Assembly: GCA_003343905.1 (NCBI GenBank)
Contig: QAKI01000071.1
Coordinates: 1 to 35,073, forward strand
Source: Subdoligranulum variabile
GTDB taxonomy: Bacteria > Bacillota > Clostridia > Oscillospirales > Ruminococcaceae
Reading direction: 5' to 3'
Length of the DNA: 35,073 nt
The position numbers and the translations under genes were made by a program. Position 1 is the stretch's first letter, and the number at the start of each line of letters is the position of its first letter. Positions 17,364-24,505 of the stretch are shown in pieces. The notes under the pieces are model-generated. The model was not told where the DNA came from. It saw only the letters and a program-made list of their open reading frames with translations, and made no database searches.

Positions 17364-20300
17364 TTACTGGTTCTTGATATGATATTTGAATGCTTTTACC
17401 AACCGCAACTTATCATCCGCAATACAACTCAGTTTCCCGTCATGATCGTATTCGTAATAAGTACAACGTTCGGCTGGGTCCCGAATACACGTCACCCCGA
17501 CATTCGGTATATAGTCATAGGCGGTCATCTCCATATCATTGCGCTGATAAATGACATATTGAAGGGAACTCGGAAGTTCCGCATTGAAAACGTAGCCTTG
17601 ATGACTGGAAAGCAGAATTTTTTCGAATTCATAGAGGGAACAATTCTCGATTTTCGCTACCGGATACAAACCGTTGTATCCCCATACGATGCAGGTAGGT
17701 CTGTCCGCCCGGTTTCGTATCTCCACCGGATAATTTTTGTGGTTATATCGGTAAGACGCAGCCGTAATCAGCAAGTGATCGAAATCGAATCCGCAAAATG
17801 TACCTAAACCATTTCCTGCCGGCGGAATTTTGGCTTTCTTCACACTGCTGACACAAATCATGTTGCCGTTTCTCTGAAATTCATAATAGGTTCCGTCCGT
17901 CAACTCGTATCCAATTCGGCTAGGATCCGTCGCTCCGAAAAATGCAGTAAGTGTTTTAACCGGAAACCGGATGACGTTCAATTCCTTCATATACCGATGG
18001 ACCGAATCGGAATCCGAAACGATGTCATCGAGGTAGAGACGTTCTGAAATCCTCGAAGTTTTAAGCCCATAATCGGTCGTACAAACCCCGGTTTGCTGAT
18101 TCAGCCGATTGTAACTATATTTTTTATGAATCATCAGCGAATCTTGACCTTCGAAATAAGTGCATGACCACTCATCTGCCAAGCAATTGTCCAGATAGTT
18201 TTTCGAAACGTACAGTTTGCTGATCGCATTTTTTACGCTGGTGCAATAGGGCGGCGTCGGTCCCTGCACCCGGTATTTATACCGTTCCACCGACCAGGGA
18301 CTGAACTGGTCTTTCACATAACTTTCCTTCCGGAGCAACTTGCCTCTTAAAGCATGCCGCGAATCCGGTTCAAGGTAAGCGGCATGCACACAGGAATTAT
18401 AATACGTATCCGCCTCTACGGCTCGCATTTCCGTTTCTTCGTTCGGGAACAAATCCCGGCATTCGGCATCCAAATAGCTGCTGAAATGATATTTCGTAAC
18501 AGCTCCGTTGCCCATCGTTTCAACAACATCGGGATAGCAGATATAAGACCGGTCCTGCGTATGTGCATAAAAACCGTAGGAAGCACGTACTGCATATATA
18601 ATGAAAGTCCTCTTACCTCCGGAATAAGCCTCATTCATCACGATCTGGAAATACTGCGGATAGCGCAATATGAGTCCGGAACTTAGTCCTTTGTTTTCAT
18701 AGGTATATACCCGGCAGGTCGAATCCGACACAGAGGGATAATCGACGATCTTACGGATTCTGACCCCACCTGCCGGCAATGAAGTTCCGGTAGGTTTCAG
18801 ATACGGCAGATTGTTGCTGCTCAAATCTCGCGTTAGGCAAACGGAATAGTCGTGCTGCTCATATTCGAATCGGGTCCAGCCTCCTGCCGGATACCTGACT
18901 TTTCGTAAAGTGCCCATGATGGATCCCGAAAAATTCGGTTCGCGTACGTCGTTGGTTACGGTTTGAACCAAATTGTCATCGAGAGATATTTGCGGCAAAA
19001 AATCATCGACATCATATCTCCCACCACCATTGTAATATCCCCAATGATCGACGGAAGTAGTCCCCTGATAGGGGAACTCCCCATCTTCATTGTTATAATC
19101 CATCGAATAATCGCCCTCCCCGGATATATATACATTCTTCAGTATCAGAACGGGATTGCTATTCAGGTTTTGAGGATGTTTATAGGAGAACAAAATCTTC
19201 CTCAACGGCCTGTTCCGAATCACATCCCGGATCTCAATGCTATCCAGTTTTTGCATAGGCCACAATAACTCTTTGGACGAAGACGCGTTGGACCGCATAT
19301 ATCCCTCCGTCTGTAATCTGGTGCTGTACCTGTTCTTAATCACCAGTCCGGCATCTTCGACAACGATGGAATCGAGAACAGCATAGTTGTTCTGATAAAT
19401 ATTATGCGATGCAACCCGAAAGGTATTCAACTCGGTTTCAAGTTCCGGAAGAAAGGGAGAATCATCACTTTTTTGAAAATGGCAAGTTCCCTGGGAAACC
19501 GACGGTTTAACGCATGCCGCACTGGAGAATAGGCGATATGTAAACCGGACCTTCCGGCCATTCGGAGCCTCGATCGACACCAGAGACCAAGTCACGGAGG
19601 TACCTGATGACGAAGGCACATCGTCACCGCTACCCCAAGACCTTTTAGTAATCCAACAGTCATCCTGACCTGCCATTCGGTCAAAATGGTACTTGAATCC
19701 GTCTCCAGTCACGATTGTGAAGCGAAACTCACCCATGCCGAACAATTCGACATCTACTCTGTATTCGCCGGCAGGTTGTGCCGTACCATAGACAAATGCC
19801 TGAATGCTCTGCGATTTCTCTTCGAGAATCCGGGCAAGGATGAACTTTCCGGAATGGCCGTTGAATTTGAAAGAGAAAACATCGGGTTCGGTTTCGACCT
19901 TTTTCGCATCCATTCCTCCCCCACCAGGGATATAATAATAGAAAGTTCCCGTTTCCTGATCAAAATTGTGAGGGTTACGCCCGAATGGATTTCCGGTCAA
20001 TGAATCCAAGGCATATTCCTGTGAGCCGGATAAGTTGGAATCGCTCCCATCGGGAACTTGCCTTACCTCACGGGAGATATAGCCTCCGGCATTCAGCGTC
20101 CATCCCATTCCGGTCGTTCCGGTCGTCGCATTAGGCATGAATCCGGACGTTGTGTAATCGAGCGATAAAGGAATCTCGAAATCCGGATCTGTGTAACTAT
20201 ACAACGGAATGCTGAAGTGAAGCGTCCCGGTATACAGATCGGGAGCGGTATTTCCACCGTATTTCAAAAAGTTCCATGCATCAGGGGCGACCGGAATTAT

Positions 20301-20405
20301 TTCGCGGCCATCCCATGCCTGGGCATAACACGGCATTGCTGTAATCAGCAATCTGAACGCACAGAATGCTGTTATAATACGTAAAATAGACAATAAGGTT
20401 TTCAT
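17364..20405 (-). CDS. SpvB/RHS-like secreted protein, first gene of RHS locus 2
   Basis: This 1013-aa protein has a signal peptide (MKTLLSILRIITAFCAFRLL, cleavage near CYAQA). It shares its architecture with the 997-aa protein at 8312-11305: an N-terminal block LHFSIPLYSYTDPDFEIPLS, GMGWTLNAGGYISRE, then long beta-rich sequence and a final YD-like motif YYEYDHDGKLSC. It has no core and no toxin tip. It heads the transcript toward the 1454-aa toxin and its immunity gene. Its start codon lies 24 bases downstream of the stop of a gspF 3' remnant on the same strand, so it sits where the next gene of a secretion operon would be. It may be a shell or secretion partner of the RHS toxin; this is not established. 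Confidence 0.8.
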   Translation of the reverse strand: MKTLLSILRIITAFCAFRLLITAMPCYAQAWDGREIIPVAPDAWNFLKYGGNTAPDLYTGTLHFSIPLYSYTDPDFEIPLSLDYTTSGFMPNATTGTTGMGWTLNAGGYISREVRQVPDGSDSNLSGSQEYALDSLTGNPFGRNPHNFDQETGTFYYYIPGGGGMDAKKVETEPDVFSFKFNGHSGKFILARILEEKSQSIQAFVYGTAQPAGEYRVDVELFGMGEFRFTIVTGDGFKYHFDRMAGQDDCWITKRSWGSGDDVPSSSGTSVTWSLVSIEAPNGRKVRFTYRLFSSAACVKPSVSQGTCHFQKSDDSPFLPELETELNTFRVASHNIYQNNYAVLDSIVVEDAGLVIKNRYSTRLQTEGYMRSNASSSKELLWPMQKLDSIEIRDVIRNRPLRKILFSYKHPQNLNSNPVLILKNVYISGEGDYSMDYNNEDGEFPYQGTTSVDHWGYYNGGGRYDVDDFLPQISLDDNLVQTVTNDVREPNFSGSIMGTLRKVRYPAGGWTRFEYEQHDYSVCLTRDLSSNNLPYLKPTGTSLPAGGVRIRKIVDYPSVSDSTCRVYTYENKGLSSGLILRYPQYFQIVMNEAYSGGKRTFIIYAVRASYGFYAHTQDRSYICYPDVVETMGNGAVTKYHFSSYLDAECRDLFPNEETEMRAVEADTYYNSCVHAAYLEPDSRHALRGKLLRKESYVKDQFSPWSVERYKYRVQGPTPPYCTSVKNAISKLYVSKNYLDNCLADEWSCTYFEGQDSLMIHKKYSYNRLNQQTGVCTTDYGLKTSRISERLYLDDIVSDSDSVHRYMKELNVIRFPVKTLTAFFGATDPSRIGYELTDGTYYEFQRNGNMICVSSVKKAKIPPAGNGLGTFCGFDFDHLLITAASYRYNHKNYPVEIRNRADRPTCIVWGYNGLYPVAKIENCSLYEFEKILLSSHQGYVFNAELPSSLQYVIYQRNDMEMTAYDYIPNVGVTCIRDPAERCTYYEYDHDGKLSCIADDKLRLVKAFKYHIKNQ

Positions 20406-20429
20406 TTTGCAGGTTTTGAAGATTAAGAT

Positions 20430-20639
20430 TCAGGCACCCATTATCCCACCGAGTCGGAACATGGGCATGTACATGGAGATGAGAATCACGGCGACCAGCA
20501 GTCCGACGAGCATGATCAGGGCGGGTTCAAGCATTGCGCCCATGCGCTTGATGCGGTATTCGAGCTCTTCGGAGAGCGACTCGCCCTAGCGGCGGAGTAT
20601 CTCGGGAAGGCGGTTGGTTTCTTCGCCGACACGGATCAG
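20430..20639 (-). pseudogene. Inverted 3' remnant of a second gspF
   Basis: The minus-strand reading is LIRVGEETNRLPEILRR, stop, GESLSEELEYRIKRMG, then LEPALIMLVGLLVAVILISM and MFRLGGIMGA. It aligns without gaps to the last 68 codons of the intact gspF (31510-31716). A CAG has become TAG (forward CTA in GCCCTAGCGG near 20585). GspF is the polytopic platform protein of type II secretion. The copy lacks about 280 N-terminal residues and cannot function. On its 5' side, similarity ends at the codon before LIRV. On its 3' side, the RHS locus 2 start follows after 24 bases. Confidence 0.9.
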
Positions 20640-21236
20640 AACTGTCTGTTTCCAATCATAAAATCTTCGCCACGCTTGTCGAAAATAAGTTACGATACTT
20701 TGGTTGCGGTAAGTTTTAGTCAACATTCAAATGTCCATTATTATACCTCCTTCCTATTTAGAGTTGTACACAAGGTACCTGCTGCTTTCATCTGAGAAAT
20801 TGAAGGAACTGATTCGACTCCCAAAACAGGGCCTCGAACAGCGATAATTATCAAAAACAATCAGTAGAAAGCCCGATGCAAACAGGATAATCCGGCAACC
20901 AAGTTTGTACGAATTCAAAGGTTGACGGGTATCTCAAAGGTAAATAACAAATGATAAGATGCGAAGAAAATCAGCCGGAATTCAATGCTTACAATCGCAG
21001 ATGTAATATGTTGATTATTAGTATATAATATTGAGAAATGTGTATGCGAAATCTTACATCAGAGCAACCATACCGGAGCGGTATTTCGAAGCTCTATTTT
21101 TTATTCTAAATCCCGAGAGTTAACATATTTGGGTTTGAACGTCAGAAATGGATATATTTTCGTATATTTGTTATATTAATTGATATTATGTAATAGGTAT
21201 TAGAAAATATTGAAATATAGCCTAACAGCGTTTATT
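20640..21236. other. Gene-free stretch between the gspF remnant and the regulator
   Basis: I see no gene here. The first 50 bases carry a short minus-strand protein-like peptide (FRQAWRRFYDWKQTV) that may be the end of a lost transposase or other gene. A small hairpin, ATACCG, GAG, CGGTAT at 21070-21084, is followed by GCTCTATTTTTTATT on the plus strand and looks like a terminator without a gene. Confidence 0.35.
21134..21170 (+). promoter_or_regulatory. Candidate promoter of the regulator gene
   Basis: TATATTTG at 21163-21170 matches the Bacteroidetes minus-7 consensus TAnnTTTG, with TTTG at 21134-21137. The 25-base spacing is longer than usual. If used, it would give a leader of over 200 bases containing the inverted repeat at 21237-21360. 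Confidence 0.25.
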
Positions 21237-21360
21237 CCTCTCTCTTAAATTCTCCAGATTTATCAAGATGTAAAAGGATAAACAAGGGTAGTTCGTGCAA
21301 ATAAAACAGCACGAACTTAACTTGTCTTTTACATAGGTTTTTGGAGATTCCTGAGAGAGG
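21237..21360. repeat. Long imperfect inverted repeat upstream of the HTH regulator
   Basis: Two arms of about 50-60 bases face each other and share CCTCTCTC, then TCTCC, ATGTAAAAG, ACAAG and finally AGTTCGTGC in the same order, read from each outer end inward. The innermost 9-bp pair is perfect (21290-21298 with 21309-21317) around a 10-base loop. A third copy of AGTTCGTGC lies at 21370-21378, just before the regulator gene, followed by TTTATTT like the loop sequence. It could be a large leader hairpin, a set of operator sites, or a MITE. Confidence 0.6.
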
Positions 21361-21405
21361 ACTTGTTATAGTTCGTGCTTTATTTAGGTACTTAAAAGTA
21401 ACTAT

Positions 21406-22059
21406 ATGAAGCATTTATTCTTTTTCTGCGGTACATGTTCCGCATTTGTCCTATTGCGTTGGTGTCCGGTACTGCGCAATAATCCGTATTGTAGCGGCAA
21501 ATTATTTGCCAATCCATTCTACTCTTTTTTACCGGACCCGGAATTGGAAAGCTCCCCTTCGAAGCTCATTACAGTCTTGATTCTTGCAGGCGGTACTATC
21601 GTTGTTTTAATCCTGCTGATCGTATTTCTGTACTACTCAATTTACCGCATTCGTCGTCGTGTCCGTTTTATGGAACGAAGAATAGACAAACAGATTCGGT
21701 TGATTCGGAGCCTGTTGGATTTGGGTTATGTATACAACGAGTCTCCACAAGTATTCTTTGAGAAATTCAAAGATAGGATTAATATCCGACAATTAAAATC
21801 CGACGATTTGATAGATATCTCAGATAAGAAATATTCACATTTAAAAGAAGATGAACGATTCTTATGCACATTTCTCGATCAAGGATTTACACATCGTGAA
21901 TTATGTACTATCTACAATATGAAGACGGTCGGGAATCTTTATGTTAAGTACCATCGTATTCAGGCTAAACTCAAACAAGGAATAAATAAGGCGGTCGGTT
22001 TTAAACATCGTAAAAATAGAGGTAAAAAACGGATAATTGATCACAATAATCCGACGTAA
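21406..22059 (+). CDS. Membrane-anchored helix-turn-helix regulator
   Basis: This 217-aa protein has a hydrophobic N-terminus and a strong membrane segment at about 55-78 (LITVLILAGGTIVVLILLIV). Basic residues and a helical stretch follow, then a C-terminal domain EDERFLCTFLDQGFTHRELC with YNMKTVGNLYVKYHRIQAKL. This is the LuxR-type helix-turn-helix seen at the end of many Bacteroidetes membrane-tethered regulators, which couple an envelope cue to transcription. There is no kinase or TPR sensor part, so the extracytoplasmic portion is short. It lies just before the secretion operon on the same strand, with a 141-base gap holding promoter-like boxes, and behind a long inverted repeat that may be its own control site. 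Control of the downstream operon is inferred from position. Confidence 0.7.
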   Translation: MKHLFFFCGTCSAFVLLRWCPVLRNNPYCSGKLFANPFYSFLPDPELESSPSKLITVLILAGGTIVVLILLIVFLYYSIYRIRRRVRFMERRIDKQIRLIRSLLDLGYVYNESPQVFFEKFKDRINIRQLKSDDLIDISDKKYSHLKEDERFLCTFLDQGFTHRELCTIYNMKTVGNLYVKYHRIQAKLKQGINKAVGFKHRKNRGKKRIIDHNNPT

Positions 22060-22085
22060 GCTTCTGTCTATATATTCTCTTTTAG

Positions 22086-22120
22086 TTTGCATTGATAATC
22101 AGATCATTGTGATATTTTTG
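22086..22120 (+). promoter_or_regulatory. Candidate promoter of the secretion operon (distal)
   Basis: TATTTTTG at 22113-22120 fits TAnnTTTG, and TTTG lies at 22086-22089 with a 23-base spacer. It is about 80 bases before the pseudopilin start at 22201. Confidence 0.4.
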
Positions 22121-22141
22121 TAAGTATTGGATTTTGGCCGG

Positions 22142-22177
22142 TTTGCGTTCTATCTTGCAGATTGTTGCCTAATTTTG
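22142..22177 (+). promoter_or_regulatory. Candidate promoter of the secretion operon (proximal)
   Basis: TAATTTTG at 22170-22177 fits TAnnTTTG exactly, with TTTG at 22142-22145 and a 24-base spacer. If it is the real box, earlier in-frame starts of the pseudopilin (22162, 22186) would be excluded or leaderless, favouring ATG 22201. Confidence 0.35.
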
Positions 22178-22200
22178 CTATATTAATGTATTCCCCGATT

Positions 22201-22620
22201 ATGAGCAAATCCCCATCTCTTGTTTTCTCTCGTCTCCGAGCCTTTTCTTTGCCAGAATTACTGGTTGTGCTGGTTATTATCGGTATTCTAGTTCTGATCG
22301 CGTTGCCGAACCTGATGCCCTTGATTTCGCGGGCGAAAGCCACCGAGGCCCAGCAGCAACTGACCTATCTGCATACGCTCCAGAAGAGTAATTTCTATAC
22401 CTATTCGCGCTATACGCCCTCGCTGGACGAGTTGGGTTTCGAGCAGTCGAAGCTGGTCACGGACGGCGGTCAGGCCAATTACCTGATCGAGATCGTCGAG
22501 GCTTCGGAGCACGGTTTCCGAGCCACGGCCACCGCCGTTGTGGATTTCGATGGCGACGGGACGTATAATGTCTGGGAGATTAACCAGGACAAGGAATTGA
22601 AAGAAACCGTCAAAGACTGA
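22201..22620 (+). CDS. gspG: Major pseudopilin (GspG-like)
   Basis: From ATG 22201 this is a 139-aa protein with the class III prepilin signature: a short basic leader ending RLRA, the cleavage site A|FSLPELL with Glu at mature position 5, and a hydrophobic helix (VVLVIIGILVLIALPNLMPL). The C-terminal DFDGDGTYNVWEINQD resembles the acidic, calcium-binding end of GspG-type major pseudopilins. It would polymerise into the periplasmic pseudopilus that pushes substrates through the secretin. The leader residue before the cut is Ala rather than the usual Gly. It is the first gene of the secretion operon; the peptidase gene follows after 5 bases. In-frame upstream ATG 22186 would only lengthen the leader. 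Confidence 0.85.
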   Translation: MSKSPSLVFSRLRAFSLPELLVVLVIIGILVLIALPNLMPLISRAKATEAQQQLTYLHTLQKSNFYTYSRYTPSLDELGFEQSKLVTDGGQANYLIEIVEASEHGFRATATAVVDFDGDGTYNVWEINQDKELKETVKD

Positions 22621-22625
22621 CCGCT

Positions 22626-23093
22626 ATGCCTCCCCTTTGGCCTTATTTGCTGTTGCTGGTTCCGGCAGCACCGCTCGTATACACCGATTTCCGAATGCGG
22701 TGCGTATCGGTTTGGTCATTGGCGGTTCTCTGCGGTGCGGCTGTCGCAGTCGGATGGACCTCTTTTGGATTTCGGCCGATGTTGTTGCATGCAGGTGTCA
22801 ATGCGGGCATTCTCGTGATCTTCAGCGCGGCCATGCTGGGATACCAACTGCTTCGCCATCGGCCGGTCCGAACGTTTTTTGAGCAGAGTTTCGGACTGGG
22901 GGATATCGTCATGATGATTGCGGTCGTTCCGTTGTTCGTTCCCGGTTCCTATGTGCGTTTCCTGCTTGTCTCCTGCCTCGCGGCCTTGGCCTGGTGGATG
23001 GTGAAACGCACCGAAACAATCCCTTTCGCGGGAATAATGGCTGTTGTACTTGGTGTTTATGTGTTATGTAAAACTTTCGGATTATGGAACTGA
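22626..23093 (+). CDS. Prepilin peptidase, short form (A24 family)
   Basis: This 155-aa polytopic inner-membrane protein has about six hydrophobic segments. The two catalytic aspartates of the A24 aspartic peptidases are visible: Asp21 in VYTDFRMR and Asp93 in the GxGD-type motif FGLGDIVMM. It should cut the leaders of the four pseudopilin-like proteins of the operon. It lacks the N-terminal methyltransferase domain with paired CxxC motifs found in PilD/GspO, so methylation of the mature N-terminus may be absent or done elsewhere. It overlaps the gspE start by 10 bases, supporting translational coupling. Confidence 0.8.
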   Translation: MPPLWPYLLLLVPAAPLVYTDFRMRCVSVWSLAVLCGAAVAVGWTSFGFRPMLLHAGVNAGILVIFSAAMLGYQLLRHRPVRTFFEQSFGLGDIVMMIAVVPLFVPGSYVRFLLVSCLAALAWWMVKRTETIPFAGIMAVVLGVYVLCKTFGLWN

Positions 23094-24502
23094 CGCACAC
23101 AATCCCTACCGAGGTCATCCAGCTTTTGAGCGCTTCCGAAGCCGGCGAGTATCAACTTGTCCCGGTTCGCAGGCAGGGTGCGGATGTCTGCTGCTATGGG
23201 GCCGCAGACCGGGATTACGGCGACGCCTGCGCGGAACTGGAGGTGCTTTACGGCTGGCATGTCACGGTCGAGCCGGTCGCCAATGAGGACCTGCAGCGGT
23301 TGCTGCTGCAATACTACCGCCCGGATACGGCCTCCAAAGCCCCGGCCACCGGCCGCTTGACGGATATTTCGTCGGGCCAGGGCTTCCTGATGTCGCTCGT
23401 CGGCGAGGCGTTCCGCGACTATGCCAGTGACATCCATATCGAACCTTATGAGGAGCGTTGCCGCATCCGGTTGCGCATCGACGGTAAACTCACAGAACGC
23501 TACGTCGTCGAGCGGACGCAGTATGCGCCGCTCGTGAACCAGATCAAGATACTCGCAAACCTCGACATTTCCGAAAAACGGTTGCCGCAGGACGGGCGCA
23601 TCCTCTACGACCGCGACGGAAACAAATTCGACGTGCGTGTTTCGACCCTACCGACGATCTACGGCGAGAAGGTGGTGCTGCGCCTCTTGACCCGCCATGT
23701 GGAACTGCTGGAACTGAAAAACCTGGGCTTTTCCGAACGCCAGTACGACGATTACTGCCGTTCGATCGCACGGCCGTTCGGCATGGTGCTGATCTGCGGA
23801 CCGACAGGCTCGGGCAAGAGCACGACGCTCTACGCCACGCTGCGGCGGCTGAACCGCACGTCGGACAACATACTGACGATCGAAGACCCCATCGAGTATA
23901 CGCTCGAAGGGGTCAACCAGACGCAGCTGAAGGAGGAGATCGGGCTGACGTTCGGCGGTGCGCTGCGCACGTTCCTGCGGCAGGACCCGGACATCATCAT
24001 GCTGGGCGAGATTCGCGACGGCGATACGGCGCAGATGGCCGTGCGATCGTCGCTGACGGGCCACCTGCTGTTCTCGACGATCCACACCAATACGGCATGG
24101 GGCGCCGTGGCGCGCCTGTCGGACATGGGCGTGCATCCCTATCTGGTGGCCAATACGCTGGTGATGACCGTTGCGCAGCGCTTGGTGCGCCTGCTGTGCT
24201 CGCATTGCAAACGGGAGGTCGCGGCAACGGACGAGGTGCGGCGGCTGGTTCCGGATGCCGAAGCCCATTTCGAAGCCGTGGGGTGCGAGCGGTGCTTCTA
24301 TACGGGTTACAGCGGTCGCCGCGCCGTGTATGAGGTGATCCCGATGGACGACGAACTTTCGACTGCGGCGCGGAACGGACTCTCCGACGTGGCCCCGATG
24401 CTTGCCAAGCGCGGTATTCCGTCGCTCAAAGACGCCGTCGTGGGGCTTTTCCTGCGCGGCGAAACCTCCCTCGACGAATTGATTCCCCTGTTGAACTATT
24501 AG
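23084..24502 (+). CDS. gspE: Secretion ATPase GspE
   Basis: This 472-aa cytoplasmic hexameric ATPase drives pseudopilus assembly. An N1E-like domain (1-85) precedes the catalytic core. Walker A is GPTGSGKST at 239-247, the Asp box and Walker B (DIIMLGEIRD) are near 300-310, and the His box appears as HLLFSTIHTNTA. A zinc-binding tetracysteine, C372xxC375 and C401xxC404, is typical of GspE/PilB and argues against the retraction ATPase PilT. The length is near the family norm minus the N2E extension. It starts within the peptidase gene and ends 3 bases before gspD, in one operon. Confidence 0.93.
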   Translation: MELTHTIPTEVIQLLSASEAGEYQLVPVRRQGADVCCYGAADRDYGDACAELEVLYGWHVTVEPVANEDLQRLLLQYYRPDTASKAPATGRLTDISSGQGFLMSLVGEAFRDYASDIHIEPYEERCRIRLRIDGKLTERYVVERTQYAPLVNQIKILANLDISEKRLPQDGRILYDRDGNKFDVRVSTLPTIYGEKVVLRLLTRHVELLELKNLGFSERQYDDYCRSIARPFGMVLICGPTGSGKSTTLYATLRRLNRTSDNILTIEDPIEYTLEGVNQTQLKEEIGLTFGGALRTFLRQDPDIIMLGEIRDGDTAQMAVRSSLTGHLLFSTIHTNTAWGAVARLSDMGVHPYLVANTLVMTVAQRLVRLLCSHCKREVAATDEVRRLVPDAEAHFEAVGCERCFYTGYSGRRAVYEVIPMDDELSTAARNGLSDVAPMLAKRGIPSLKDAVVGLFLRGETSLDELIPLLNY

Positions 24503-24505
24503 CCT

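Noticed and set aside
3024..20405. T9SS cargo domain on the RHS proteins
   Set aside because: The C-termini are toxin tips or repeat ends; none shows the conserved T9SS sorting-domain pattern.
20640..20690. Transposase end next to the gspF remnant (peptide FRQAWRRFYDWKQTV)
   Set aside because: Only about 15 residues, and no inverted repeat or second motif to support an IS.
21237..21360. Integron attC site
   Set aside because: No integrase or cassette array is present, and the blocks do not follow the attC core-site pattern.
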